A stretch of DNA of 64,000 bases. Source: Bradyrhizobium sp. SRS-191. Lineage in GTDB: Bacteria; Pseudomonadota; Alphaproteobacteria; Rhizobiales; Xanthobacteraceae. This document shows, piece after piece, positions 1-8,344 of the stretch. The notes under the pieces are model-generated. The model did no database searches, had not been told where the DNA came from, and was given only the letters and a program-made list of their open reading frames with translations. The stretch's first letter is position 1; every line of letters starts with the position of its first letter. The stretch covers positions 310,001 through 374,000 of the forward strand of contig NZ_JANBVS010000002.1 of the NCBI RefSeq assembly GCF_024586915.1, in the 5' to 3' direction. The position numbers were made by a program, and so were the translations under genes.

Positions 1-1
1 G

Positions 2-790
2 AAGATCGTGGCCGAGCCGACGGTGGAGGGCTATTGCAACCTGTTCACGACGCGGACGCGGCAGGCGCCCGAGTACATGGCCAAGCTCCCGCCGGCCGCG
101 GGCATGTGCGACCGCATCTCGCGCGAGCGCAACATGGTGATCGCAGGTCCGTCGAACTACATCCCGCGCTACGTCAACTCGCTGGTGATCGCGTTTGGCT
201 CCACGGCTCTCTCCATCGTGCTCGGGACGCTCGCAGCCTATGCGTTCTCGCGCTTCAAGGTGCCGCTCAAGGATGACCTGCTGTTCTTCATCCTGTCGAC
301 GCGGATGATGCCCCCGATCGCCGTCGCGATCCCGATCTATCTCATGTATCGCGAGCTCGGACTGTCCGACACCAAGCTCGGCATGATCCTGCTCTATACA
401 TCGGTCAACATCTCGCTCGCGGTCTGGCTGCTCAAGGGCTTCATGGACGAGATCCCGCGCGAGTACGAGGAGGCCGCGATGGTCGACGGCTACACCCGGC
501 TGCAGGCGTTCTTCAAGGTGGTGCTGCCGCAGGCCACCACCGGCATCGTCGCCACCGCGATCTTCTGCCTGATCTTCGCCTGGAACGAATATGCCTTCGC
601 GGTGCTTTTGACCTCCGGCACGGCGCAGACCGCGCCGCCCTTCATCCCGATCATCATCGGCGAGGGCGGCCAGGATTGGCCGGCGGTGGCGGCAGGCACG
701 ACGCTGTTCCTGATCCCGATCGTCGTGTTCACCGTCGTGCTGCGAAAGCATCTGCTGCGCGGCATCACGTTCGGGGCGGTGCGCAAATGA
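2..790 (+). CDS. ABC transporter permease, glycerol/sugar type (5' truncated by window edge)
   Basis: Inner-membrane permease of a CUT1-type importer; the reading frame is open to the left edge, so the N-terminus is missing. A long non-membrane stretch precedes hydrophobic segments beginning around VNSLVIAFGSTALSIVLG. The cytoplasmic EAA loop that contacts the ATPase is visible as EEAAMVDGYTRLQAFFKVVLP. The stop overlaps the next ATG (ATGA). The two ATPases and the dihydroxyacetone kinase genes downstream suggest the substrate is glycerol, dihydroxyacetone or a related polyol. The gene order resembles the rhizobial glycerol importer glpSTPQUV, where this would be the GlpQ position; that assignment is inferred from context. 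Confidence 0.85.
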   Translation, partial: KIVAEPTVEGYCNLFTTRTRQAPEYMAKLPPAAGMCDRISRERNMVIAGPSNYIPRYVNSLVIAFGSTALSIVLGTLAAYAFSRFKVPLKDDLLFFILSTRMMPPIAVAIPIYLMYRELGLSDTKLGMILLYTSVNISLAVWLLKGFMDEIPREYEEAAMVDGYTRLQAFFKVVLPQATTGIVATAIFCLIFAWNEYAFAVLLTSGTAQTAPPFIPIIIGEGGQDWPAVAAGTTLFLIPIVVFTVVLRKHLLRGITFGAVRK

Positions 791-1005
791 GCGAAATCAT
801 CCAAGGCAGCACGCCCGAGGTCGCGCCCACGCGCTGGCCGCGCGCGTTGCGGCGCGGCCCGATGGAGACGGTGGCGACCATCCTGATCGCAGCCGGCGTG
901 CTAATGCTGCTGCAACCGTTCGCGCTGGTGCTCTACACCTATTCCTTCGTCACGACGCTGGCTGGCGTGGTGATGTTCACCATCGTCTCCAAGTTTCCGG
1001 ATTGA
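787..1005 (+). CDS. small integral membrane protein of the glycerol-type ABC operon (GlpU-like)
   Basis: A 72-residue protein starting at the ATG that overlaps the permease stop and ending 4 nt before the first ATPase gene. It has a basic, proline-containing N-terminus and two hydrophobic stretches (around TVATILIAAGVLMLLQPF and LVLYTYSFVTTLAGVVMF), so probably two membrane helices. No catalytic motif is visible. Rhizobial glycerol importer operons carry a short conserved membrane gene (glpU) of unknown role, which fits position and size. It may be an accessory or stabilising subunit of the permease; that is a guess. Confidence 0.7.
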   Translation: MSEIIQGSTPEVAPTRWPRALRRGPMETVATILIAAGVLMLLQPFALVLYTYSFVTTLAGVVMFTIVSKFPD

Positions 1006-1009
1006 CGTC

Positions 1010-2119
1010 ATGGCCGAGATCCGGATCGAAAATCTCGAGAAGCAGTTCGGCGGCTTCGCAGCCGTGCGCGGCACCAGCTTCACCATTGCCGATGGGGAGT
1101 TTTTCTGCCTGCTCGGTCCCTCCGGCTGCGGCAAGACCACAACCTTGCGCATGATCGCAGGTCTGGAGTTGCCGACCTCCGGCTCAATCAGGCTCGGCGG
1201 CGAGGACGTCACCTTCCGCCGCGCGCGTGAGCGCGACATCGCGATGGTGTTCCAGCTGTTCGCGCTGTACCCGCACATGAATGTGCGCAACAACATCGCA
1301 TTCCCGCTGGTCTCGATGGGGATGCCGAAGGCCGAGATCAAGCGGCGCGTCGAGGATGCCGCGCGTATTCTGCGTATCGACCACCTGATCGATCGGCCGG
1401 TGAGCGGCTTGTCCAGCGGTGATCGCCAGCGCGTCGCGCTCGGACGCGCCATTGTCCGTGAACCGAAGGCGTTCCTCATGGACGAGCCGCTCGGCGCGCT
1501 CGACGCCGAGTTCCGGCACATCATGTGCGGCGAGCTGCGCGCCCTGCATGATCGGCTGAAGGCGACGACGGTGTTCGTGACCCACGACCAGCTCGAGGCG
1601 ATGTCGATGGCCGACAAGATCGCGGTGATGAATCGCGGCGTCGTCGAGCAACTGGGGACGCCGCAGGAGATCTACGACCGCCCGGCCTCGATGTTCGTCG
1701 CCGACTTCATCGGCTCCCCGGCGATGAACTTCATCCGTTTTGACGCAAGGCTCCCTGCAGGCGCGAGCCGCATTCGCATCGACGGCGCCGAGATCGGCGT
1801 GCCCGTGCTGCGCGAGGACGCCGACGGCAGCGCCCTGGTGCTCGGCGTGCGGCCTGAGCAGGTGACGCTGACGACCGAGGGCGGCCTGCGCGGCGAGGTG
1901 TTCGGTGCCGAATATCTCGGCACCACCCAGGTCGTCACCATTGTCACCGCGCATGGCATGGTGAAGGCGCGCATCCCGGCCGCCGTTCGGGTCGAGCGCG
2001 CGGAGCCGGTCGGATTGAGCTTCCGAGCTGACCGGCTCTCGCTGTTCAATGCCGCGACAGGCCGGGCGATCCGCACGGCGCTCTATGAGCAGCCGGCGAG
2101 GGGAGGCCGCCATGGCTGA
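1010..2119 (+). CDS. ABC transporter ATPase (first of a pair, atypical signature)
   Basis: Cytoplasmic ATPase of the importer, 369 aa. Walker A is GPSGCGKTT (residues 36-44) and Walker B AFLMDEP (154-160), followed by a D-loop GALD. The signature motif is non-canonical, LSSGD (134-138) instead of LSGGQ. The C-terminal third is the TOBE regulatory extension usual for CUT1/MalK-type ATPases. The stop overlaps the start of the second ATPase gene. Two different ATPases next to each other suggest a heterodimeric motor, as in the rhizobial glycerol system GlpS/GlpT. Confidence 0.85.
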   Translation: MAEIRIENLEKQFGGFAAVRGTSFTIADGEFFCLLGPSGCGKTTTLRMIAGLELPTSGSIRLGGEDVTFRRARERDIAMVFQLFALYPHMNVRNNIAFPLVSMGMPKAEIKRRVEDAARILRIDHLIDRPVSGLSSGDRQRVALGRAIVREPKAFLMDEPLGALDAEFRHIMCGELRALHDRLKATTVFVTHDQLEAMSMADKIAVMNRGVVEQLGTPQEIYDRPASMFVADFIGSPAMNFIRFDARLPAGASRIRIDGAEIGVPVLREDADGSALVLGVRPEQVTLTTEGGLRGEVFGAEYLGTTQVVTIVTAHGMVKARIPAAVRVERAEPVGLSFRADRLSLFNAATGRAIRTALYEQPARGGRHG

Positions 2120-3122
2120 GACGCGCCTCCACGCCGTCAGCAAATCCTTCGGCGCCAAGCCGGCGGTGCGCGAGCTCTCGCTGACCATCCGTGACGGCGA
2201 GCTCGTCGTGCTGCTCGGGCCGACCGGTGCCGGCAAGACGACGACGCTTCGCCTGGTCGCCGGACTCGAGACGCCCGATCACGGCTCGGTGATCATCGGC
2301 GGTGCCGACCAGACTCACGCGACGCCTGCGGCGCGCGACGTGACCTTCGTGTTCCAGCAATACTCGCTGTATCCGCATCTGTCGGTGTACGACAATCTTG
2401 CCTTCCCGCTGCGCTCGCCGGTGCGCAGGACGCCGGAATCCGAGATCAAGCGCATCGTCGGCGATGTCGCTTCGATGCTGCGGATCGAGGACAAGCTCGG
2501 CAACCGCGCCACGCAATTATCGGGCGGTCAGATGCAGCGCGTCGCGATCGGGCGTGCGCTGGTGCGCCGGCCGGCGATTGCGCTGCTCGACGAGCCGCTG
2601 TCCTCGCTCGACGCGAAGCTGCGCGCCGATTTGCGCATCGAGCTCAAGCGGATCCAGCAGGATCTCGGCGCCACCATGCTCTATGTCACCCACGACCAGA
2701 TCGAGGCGATGACGCTCGCCAACCGCATCGGCGTGATCGAGCAGGGGCAACTGGTGCAGGTCGGAACGCCCCGCGAGGTCTATGAGGATCCTGCCAATGC
2801 CTACGTCGCGACCCGGCTCGGCAGCCCCGGAATCAATCTTCTGCCCCGCGGACTGTTTCCGGATCTCGCGGTTCCCGGCGAGGTCACGACCATCGGCGCG
2901 CGCACCGAGCACATGACCGTGCGCCGCGCCAATGACGGCGCGGCGGCGCGAGTGAAATGGATCGAGCATCTCGGCGACCAGAACCACCTGCACATTACGT
3001 TGAACGATCAGAAGATCGTCAGCCTGGTCGAGCCGGACACGGAATTGAAAGTCGGCGACTCCGTCGCTATCGAGTTTACCCGGCCGCTGCTGTTCGACCG
3101 GGCGGGTCAGCGGGTGAGATAG
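2112..3122 (+). CDS. ABC transporter ATPase (second of the pair, canonical)
   Basis: MalK-type ATPase of 336 aa beginning at an ATG that overlaps the preceding gene by 8 nt. Walker A is GPTGAGKTT (residues 36-44), the signature is canonical (LSGGQMQRVAIGRAL) and Walker B plus D-loop reads ALLDEPLSSLD, with H-loop THDQIEA. A TOBE-like C-terminal domain follows. Paired with the first ATPase, whose signature is degenerate, it probably forms one complete and one altered nucleotide site in the heterodimer. It is followed after 2 nt by dhaL. Confidence 0.88.
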   Translation: MAETRLHAVSKSFGAKPAVRELSLTIRDGELVVLLGPTGAGKTTTLRLVAGLETPDHGSVIIGGADQTHATPAARDVTFVFQQYSLYPHLSVYDNLAFPLRSPVRRTPESEIKRIVGDVASMLRIEDKLGNRATQLSGGQMQRVAIGRALVRRPAIALLDEPLSSLDAKLRADLRIELKRIQQDLGATMLYVTHDQIEAMTLANRIGVIEQGQLVQVGTPREVYEDPANAYVATRLGSPGINLLPRGLFPDLAVPGEVTTIGARTEHMTVRRANDGAAARVKWIEHLGDQNHLHITLNDQKIVSLVEPDTELKVGDSVAIEFTRPLLFDRAGQRVR

Positions 3123-3124
3123 GT

Positions 3125-3730
3125 ATGGACCAGGCATTCAAGCGCAGACTGATCGTTGCGATGGCCGACGCTATCATCGCGCATGCCGAAGAACTGACTG
3201 AACTCGATTCGGCGATCGGCGACGGCGACCATGGCCTCAACATGAAGCGCGGCTTCGAGGCGGTGCTTGCGGATGCCGACACCATCTCGGTCAAGCCGTT
3301 GCCGGATGCGCTGAAGGCGGTCGGCATGGCCTTGGTGATGAAGGTCGGCGGCGCCTCCGGTCCGCTCTACGGCACGCTGGCGATGGGGCTCGGCAAGGCG
3401 CTGCCGGTGGAGCCCACTGCGGCCAACGCCGCGGCGGCTCTCGGTCGGGCGATCGAGGACGTCAAGGCGCGCGGCAAATCCGAGGCCGGGCAGAAGACGA
3501 TGCTCGATGTGCTGATTCCGGTGCAGGTGGCGTTCGCTGCCGGCGGCGACGATCTCGCGACACGGCTGCCGGCGATCGCGGCCGAGGCCGCTGACGCAAC
3601 CGTGCCCATGAAGGCGATCCGCGGCCGCGCGTCCTTTCTCGGCGAGCGTTCGATCGGGCACATGGATCCGGGTGCGCGGTCGTCCAGCCTGCTGGTGCAG
3701 GCGATCTGCAGTGTTTTCAACGAGGCCTGA
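3125..3730 (+). CDS. dhaL: dihydroxyacetone kinase ADP-binding subunit DhaL
   Basis: DhaL holds a tightly bound ADP that is rephosphorylated by DhaM and passes the phosphate to dihydroxyacetone on DhaK. The Mg-binding signature LDSAIGDGDHG is present near the N-terminus (Asp28, Asp33, Asp35), matching the three aspartates of E. coli DhaL. A glycine-rich GGASGPLYGT loop follows. Length is 201 aa, normal for the family. The ATG at 3125 is chosen because it lies 2 nt after the ATPase stop. It sits between the importer ATPases and dhaM, linking uptake to phosphorylation. Confidence 0.93.
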   Translation: MDQAFKRRLIVAMADAIIAHAEELTELDSAIGDGDHGLNMKRGFEAVLADADTISVKPLPDALKAVGMALVMKVGGASGPLYGTLAMGLGKALPVEPTAANAAAALGRAIEDVKARGKSEAGQKTMLDVLIPVQVAFAAGGDDLATRLPAIAAEAADATVPMKAIRGRASFLGERSIGHMDPGARSSSLLVQAICSVFNEA

Positions 3731-3732
3731 AC

Positions 3733-4131
3733 ATGGGTGAGCAGAAGAACGTCGGCATCGTCATCGTCTCGCACTCCGCCAAGGTGGCGGAGGGCGCGGC
3801 CGACATGGTCAGGCAGATGGTCGGCGACAGCGTGCCGCTCGCGGCGGTCGGCGGCAATGCCGATGGCGGGCTCGGCACCGATGTCGGCGCCATCATGGGC
3901 GCGATCGACAAGGCGTGGTCGGAGTCCGGCGTTGCGATCCTGGTCGATCTCGGCGGTGCCGAGACCAACAGCGAGATGGCGGTCGAGATGATGCCGGAGG
4001 AACGCCGCGAGCGCATCGTGATCTGCAATGCGCCGCTGGTCGAGGGGGCCGTGATGGCGGCGACGGAAGCGTCCGGCGGCTCGCCGCTCGATGCAGTCCG
4101 CGCGACCGCCGAAGAGCTGATGGCGAATTGA
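3733..4131 (+). CDS. dhaM: PTS-dependent dihydroxyacetone kinase phosphotransferase subunit DhaM (EIIA-like domain only)
   Basis: EIIA(man)-like phosphocarrier that takes phosphate from HPr and rephosphorylates the ADP on DhaL. The phosphorylated histidine is in VIVSHSAKVAEG (His14). The protein is only 132 aa, so it contains just the EIIA-like domain. E. coli DhaM carries HPr- and EI-like domains in the same chain; here those are encoded by the next two genes. The start lies 2 nt after the dhaL stop. Confidence 0.92.
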   Translation: MGEQKNVGIVIVSHSAKVAEGAADMVRQMVGDSVPLAAVGGNADGGLGTDVGAIMGAIDKAWSESGVAILVDLGGAETNSEMAVEMMPEERRERIVICNAPLVEGAVMAATEASGGSPLDAVRATAEELMAN

Positions 4132-4143
4132 GTGAGAACGACG

Positions 4144-4446
4144 ATGGCGGATGGTGGAGAGATCGGCATGCAGGACGTCAAGGCGCATGCGCTGTTGATC
4201 AACGAGGTCGGGCTGCATGCGCGCCCCTCGGTCAAGCTGACCCAGCTCGCCAAGCGCTTTGCCGCGACGATCGAGATCGCCATTGCCGCCGACGGGCCAT
4301 GGACCGACGCCAAGAGCCCGGTGAAGATCATGCGCGTCAAGGCCGCCAAGGGCGAGACGCTCTATATGAGGGCGAACGGCACGGATGCGGAGGAGGCGTT
4401 GCGCGCGCTCGCTGATCTCGTCAATCGAAAGTTCGACGAGGAGTAG
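4144..4446 (+). CDS. HPr phosphocarrier protein
   Basis: Small phosphocarrier between enzyme I and DhaM. The active-site region INEVGLHARPSVKLTQLA contains the phosphorylated His25 (equivalent of HPr His15) and the following arginine; the later DAKSPVKIM region corresponds to the HPr Ser46 loop. Three in-frame starts exist: GTG 4132, ATG 4144 and ATG 4168. The last has the best ribosome binding site (GGAGA at 4156-4160) and gives a 92-aa protein, closest to normal HPr size, so 4168 may be the true start. The gene abuts enzyme I. Confidence 0.9.
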   Translation: MADGGEIGMQDVKAHALLINEVGLHARPSVKLTQLAKRFAATIEIAIAADGPWTDAKSPVKIMRVKAAKGETLYMRANGTDAEEALRALADLVNRKFDEE

Positions 4447-6054
4447 ATGGTGGAGCGCTGCATCCGAGGTCGCGCAGCGTCGGAGGGAGTGGCCGTCGGC
4501 CCGGCGGTGATCCTGCGCGCGCTGGAAGGCGCCAGCCGGGCCAAGGGCTCGCTTGCAGAGGAGCACGCCACACTTGCGGCAGCCGTTGCGCGTGCGCGCG
4601 GGGAGGTTGCCGAACTGATCGGGACGCTCGAAGGCGACGCGGCCGAGCTGATCGGCTTTCAGCTCGCGCTGCTCGAAGACGATGCGCTCACCGAATCCGC
4701 CTATGCTCACATCGAGAGCGGTGTCGCCGCCGAGGCTGCCTGGCGCGCGGCGATGGCCGCGGAGATCGCCGGCTATGAGGCAGCAGACGACGAATATTTC
4801 CGCGCCCGGGCCAGCGATCTCGCCGACATTCGCGATCGCGTGCTGCGTCATCTGTTCGGGCTCGCTGACGATGGACCGGCTCCGGCTGGCGCGATCGTCG
4901 TCGCGCGCGACCTCGCGCCATCCGCCTTTCTCTCGGTCGACTGGACGAAGGGTGGGGGCATCGTGCTCGGTGACGGCAGCCCGACGAGCCACGTCGCCAT
5001 GCTGGCGCGTGGTCGCGGCGTGCCGATGGTGGTCGGGCTCGGCCCGGCGTGGGAGACACTCTCCGGCTTGCTGCTCGTCGACGGTGGTGCTGGTCTCGTC
5101 GAAATCGGTCCGGATGCGGAGCGCGTCGCGCGCGCGCGGGCGCAGGCGGCAACGCTCGTGCAGCGGCGAGCCGACGCGATGGCGCATCAGCTCGAGCCGG
5201 CCTTGACGCGTGATGGCACGAGGATCTCGGTGCTCGTCAACATTTCCGGTCCGGCCGACATGACGGCGCTGCCTGCGGCGGCGTGCGACGGCATAGGCTT
5301 GGCGCGTACGGAATTCCTGACGGGCAACCTGCTCGGGGATGAAGAAGCGCAGTATCAAGCCTATGCCGAACTGATGCGCTGGGCGGATGGCCGCCCTGTG
5401 ACGATCCGCACCCTCGATGCCGGCGGCGACAAGCCGATCCCCGGATATACGGTCGACGGCGAGAGCAACCCGTTCCTGGGTCTGCGCGGGATCCGCCTGT
5501 CGCTGCGCCATCCCGGGATTTTCCGCGTTCAGCTGCGTGCGCTGGCACGCGCCGCCGTGCTGGGGTCCTTGAAGGTCATGCTGCCGATGGTGACGAATGC
5601 GCGCGAATTGGAAGAGGCGCGCGCGCATCTGCGTGCAGTACTCGCCGAACTCGATGACAGCAGCATCGCGTTCGCCGAGCCGGCCTTCGGCATCATGGTT
5701 GAAGTTCCTGCTGCCGCGCTCGCCGCGCAGGACTTCGCCGCGGACTTCTTCTCGATCGGCACCAATGATCTCACCCAATACGCCACAGCGGCGTCGCGTG
5801 ACGGCGCTGAGGTCGCCGACTATGCCGATGTGCTGCATCCCGGTGTCCTCGCGATGATCGCGCATGTCGCGCGCGCCGGCCGTGCCAGGGGCGTCGACGT
5901 TTCGATCTGCGGTGATGCCGCCGGTGATGCCAGAGCGATCCCGGCTTTGCTCAAGGCAGGCGTTCGCGCTCTCTCCGTCTCGCCTGGATTGTTGCCGATG
6001 GTGAAGGCCGCGATCCGCGGGCTCGACCTCGCGGCTCTTGCGGAGGACGCATGA
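4447..6054 (+). CDS. ptsI: phosphoenolpyruvate-protein phosphotransferase (PTS enzyme I)
   Basis: Enzyme I autophosphorylates from PEP and charges HPr. At 535 aa it is a little shorter than E. coli EI. In order: an N-terminal HPr-binding helical region, the phosphohistidine motif GDGSPTSHVAMLARGRG with His182, and a PEP-binding barrel containing TEFLTGNLLGDEEAQ, RTLDAGGDKP and FSIGTNDLTQY, with catalytic Cys488 in SICGDAAGD. It begins directly after the HPr stop and overlaps the next gene by 4 nt. Its place inside the dha operon suggests an EI dedicated to dihydroxyacetone phosphorylation rather than to general sugar uptake. Confidence 0.93.
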   Translation: MVERCIRGRAASEGVAVGPAVILRALEGASRAKGSLAEEHATLAAAVARARGEVAELIGTLEGDAAELIGFQLALLEDDALTESAYAHIESGVAAEAAWRAAMAAEIAGYEAADDEYFRARASDLADIRDRVLRHLFGLADDGPAPAGAIVVARDLAPSAFLSVDWTKGGGIVLGDGSPTSHVAMLARGRGVPMVVGLGPAWETLSGLLLVDGGAGLVEIGPDAERVARARAQAATLVQRRADAMAHQLEPALTRDGTRISVLVNISGPADMTALPAAACDGIGLARTEFLTGNLLGDEEAQYQAYAELMRWADGRPVTIRTLDAGGDKPIPGYTVDGESNPFLGLRGIRLSLRHPGIFRVQLRALARAAVLGSLKVMLPMVTNARELEEARAHLRAVLAELDDSSIAFAEPAFGIMVEVPAAALAAQDFAADFFSIGTNDLTQYATAASRDGAEVADYADVLHPGVLAMIAHVARAGRARGVDVSICGDAAGDARAIPALLKAGVRALSVSPGLLPMVKAAIRGLDLAALAEDA

Positions 6055-6503
6055 GCGAGCAGGATGCCTCCGAGACCGCGAGCCCGCTCGCCGAATACAA
6101 GGCGATTCTGCGTGCCGTCATCGACAGCCGCCCGTCGGGCACGCGGCAGCGGCTTGCGGAGGCGATCGGCAAGAACCGCAGCTTCATCTCACAGATCATC
6201 AATCCGGCCTATCCGACGCCGATCCCGCTGCAGCATCTCGAGACCATCTTTCACATCTGCCATTTCTCGCCGCATGAGCAGCAGGGGTTCCTCGCCGCCT
6301 ACCGCGCCGCGCATCCGGGCCGTCTCGAGGAAGCCGAGACGCAGCGGCCGATGCGGCGTCTCGTGGTTGAGCTGCCGGATTTCGGCGATGCCGCGCTCAA
6401 TGCCCATGCCGATCGCATCATCACCGGCGTGGCCCGCGGCATCACCGCGCTGATCTCAGCCAATGAAAACAAGGACGAATCCGATCCGGGAGCGAAGCCA
6501 TGA
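6051..6503 (+). CDS. small helix-turn-helix protein embedded in the dha operon
   Basis: A 150-aa protein coupled to both neighbours by 4-nt ATGA overlaps (ptsI before, dhaK after). Residues about 28-60 (SGTRQRLAEAIGKNRSFISQI) look like an XRE/lambda-repressor-type helix-turn-helix. The C-terminal half (LPDFGDAALNAHADRIITG) has no recognised motif and a highly charged tail. Conserved placement inside the operon would suit a local transcriptional regulator or an adaptor for the kinase. The DNA-binding call rests on the HTH pattern alone. Confidence 0.72.
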   Translation: MSEQDASETASPLAEYKAILRAVIDSRPSGTRQRLAEAIGKNRSFISQIINPAYPTPIPLQHLETIFHICHFSPHEQQGFLAAYRAAHPGRLEEAETQRPMRRLVVELPDFGDAALNAHADRIITGVARGITALISANENKDESDPGAKP

Positions 6504-7489
6504 AGAAGCTGATCAACGCCGTCGACAACGTGCTGACCGAGAGCCTGCAAGGCTTTGCCGCCGTGCATGGCGACATCATCGCGCTCGGCGAGGAGAACAA
6601 GTTCGTCCGCCGCAAGAGCCTCAAGCCGGGCAAGGTCGCGCTGATCTCCGGCGGCGGCTCCGGCCACGAGCCGCTGCATGCCGGATTCGTCGGCCACGGC
6701 ATGCTGGACGCCGCCTGTCCCGGCCAGGTCTTCACCTCGCCGACGCCGGACCAGATGCTGGCGGCCGCGCAGTCCGTGGACACCGCGGCGGGGTCGCTGT
6801 TCATCGTCAAGAACTACGAAGGCGACGTGATGAACTTCGCGATGGCCGCTGAAATGATGGAGACGAAGGTCGCCACCGTGATCACCGACGACGACGTCGC
6901 GGTGGAGACCTCGACCTATTCGACCGGCCGGCGCGGCGTTGCCGGCACGCTCGTGGTCGAGAAGATTCTCGGCGCCGCGGCGGAGCAGGGGCGTGATCTC
7001 GACGCGCTCAAGGCGCTTGGCGACGAGGTCAACAAGCGGACGCGCTCGATGGGCGTGGCGCTGACCTCTTGCACCGTGCCCGCGGCCGGCAAGCCGACCT
7101 TCGCGCTCGGCGAGGACGAGATGGAGATGGGCGTCGGCATTCATGGCGAGCCCGGTCGCCGCCGCGTGAAGCTCGCGTCGGCCGACGCGATCGCCGAGGA
7201 GATGGTGGGCGCGATCCTCGCCGATCTCGCGCCCAAGCCCGGCACGCCCTGCCTGCTGCTGGTCAACGGCTTCGGCGGCACGCCGGCGATGGAGCTCTAT
7301 GTGATGGCCAATGCCGCGCGTCGTTTGCTGGATGGCCGTGGTCTCGCGATCGCGCGTGGGTTGGTCGGCTCCTACGTCACCTCGCTCGACATGGCCGGCT
7401 GCTCGCTGACCGTGACCGCGCTCGACGATGCGACGCTGGCGCTGTGGGACGCACCCGTGCACACGCCGGCGCTGCGTTGGGGCTGTTGA
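6500..7489 (+). CDS. dhaK: dihydroxyacetone kinase substrate-binding subunit DhaK
   Basis: DhaK binds dihydroxyacetone covalently through a histidine, and DhaL phosphorylates it to DHAP for glycolysis. The substrate loop [16 protein letters not shown] is at residues 50-65 and the hemiaminal histidine is His215 in [11 protein letters not shown]. The length of 329 aa is that of single-domain bacterial DhaK. Start ATG 6500 overlaps the preceding stop. This is the last gene of the operon and converges on gntR after 12 nt, with no clear hairpin between them. Confidence 0.94.
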   Translation: MKKLINAVDNVLTESLQGFAAVHGDIIALGEENKFVRRKSLKPGKVALISGGGSGHEPLHAGFVGHGMLDAACPGQVFTSPTPDQMLAAAQSVDTAAGSLFIVKNYEGDVMNFAMAAEMMETKVATVITDDDVAVETSTYSTGRRGVAGTLVVEKILGAAAEQGRDLDALKALGDEVNKRTRSMGVALTSCTVPAAGKPTFALGEDEMEMGVGIHGEPGRRRVKLASADAIAEEMVGAILADLAPKPGTPCLLLVNGFGGTPAMELYVMANAARRLLDGRGLAIARGLVGSYVTSLDMAGCSLTVTALDDATLALWDAPVHTPALRWGC

Positions 7490-7501
7490 GCCTGAGACTG
7501 T

Positions 7502-8278
7502 TCAGCGGATCTCGTTCGAATAGTAGTGATGCGCCGTCGTGGCGCGGTGCTGGCTGAGGATCGCCAGCGCCCCGGTCTGGTCGTAGGCCTCTTCGTCGAT
7601 GACAAGCACGGCGCTAGGGGAGGGCAGACCAAGCAGTTTGCGGTCTTCCTTGGTGGCGACCTCGGCCGTCACCTTCTCGCGCACCGCCGCGATGCGGATG
7701 CCGTAGGCCTCGAGCAGGTGCCGATAGATCAGGGCCGGGACCTTTTTGGCCTGATGCGGAAAGTCCGGCATCCGGCTCGCGACCATCGAGATCCGCGAGT
7801 GCAGGACCGGCGCGCCGGCCACCCGGCGGATGCGCTGCAGGTGGAGCAGCGGCTCGCCATCCCCGGCCGCAAACAGCGCGGCTTCGTCAGGTTCCGCCGG
7901 GCGTGTGGTCACCGACAGCACCTCGGCGTCGGAGTGCAGCAGGCTGCCGTCCTCGCCGAGCAGCCGGAAATACTGAAAGAAGAAGCTGAGGCCGTGTCGT
8001 GACGCCCGGCCGGTCACCACCGTCCCGGTCTTGCGCCGGCGCATCAGCATGCCGCCGGCCGTCAGATCAGCCAGGGCCCGCCTGATCGTGCCGACGGCGA
8101 CGCCATATTGATTGGCGAGCGCGACCTCGCCTGGCAGCACGGTGCCCGGCGCGAGATCACCGATCAGGATCGCATCCGCGATCTGCCGCTTCACATGCTC
8201 GTACAGCGGCACGGGCAGGGCGCCGGAACCTGCGCCCACGTCCTCTGCCGCTTTGCTGGCCACGCCTGCCTTTTTCAT
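7502..8278 (-). CDS. GntR family transcriptional regulator (HutC-type)
   Basis: A 258-aa repressor-type protein. The N-terminal winged HTH is recognisable (PLYEHVKRQIADAILIGDL, then PGEVALANQYGVAVGTIRRAL around residues 20-75). The C-terminal ligand domain has the UbiC-lyase-like pattern of the HutC subfamily (EPLLHLQRIRRVAGAPVLHS, LVIDEEAYDQTG). Start ATG at 8278 is chosen because translation from there gives a normal N-terminus; the frame stays open upstream, but that stretch is antisense to the next gene. It is divergent from the peptidase/ABC operon and probably controls it from the palindrome in the intergenic gap. Confidence 0.88.
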   Translation of the reverse strand: MKKAGVASKAAEDVGAGSGALPVPLYEHVKRQIADAILIGDLAPGTVLPGEVALANQYGVAVGTIRRALADLTAGGMLMRRRKTGTVVTGRASRHGLSFFFQYFRLLGEDGSLLHSDAEVLSVTTRPAEPDEAALFAAGDGEPLLHLQRIRRVAGAPVLHSRISMVASRMPDFPHQAKKVPALIYRHLLEAYGIRIAAVREKVTAEVATKEDRKLLGLPSPSAVLVIDEEAYDQTGALAILSQHRATTAHHYYSNEIR

Positions 8279-8282
8279 GGAA

Positions 8283-8322
8283 TTGACAAGTGCCACATTG
8301 TGATTTCTATTTCTATATAGAA
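8283..8322 (+). promoter_or_regulatory. candidate promoter and GntR operator for the M20/ABC operon
   Basis: A perfect -35 hexamer TTGACA lies at 8283-8288, with a weak -10 (TCTATT, 8306-8311) at a 17-nt spacing. It is followed by a perfect 12-bp palindrome, TTCTATATAGAA, at 8311-8322, covering the expected transcription start. The site lies between gntR and the first M20 gene, as expected for a repressor operator. Binding by this GntR protein is inferred. Confidence 0.5.
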
Positions 8323-8344
8323 TATAGGATTGAGCTGGCGGCAA

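Noticed and set aside
3367..5865. Long minus-strand open frame of about 830 codons opposite dhaL-ptsI
   Set aside because: It is antisense to well-recognised dhaL, dhaM, HPr and ptsI. Its product is rich in Arg, His and Gly and has no domain pattern; such open frames are expected opposite GC-rich genes.
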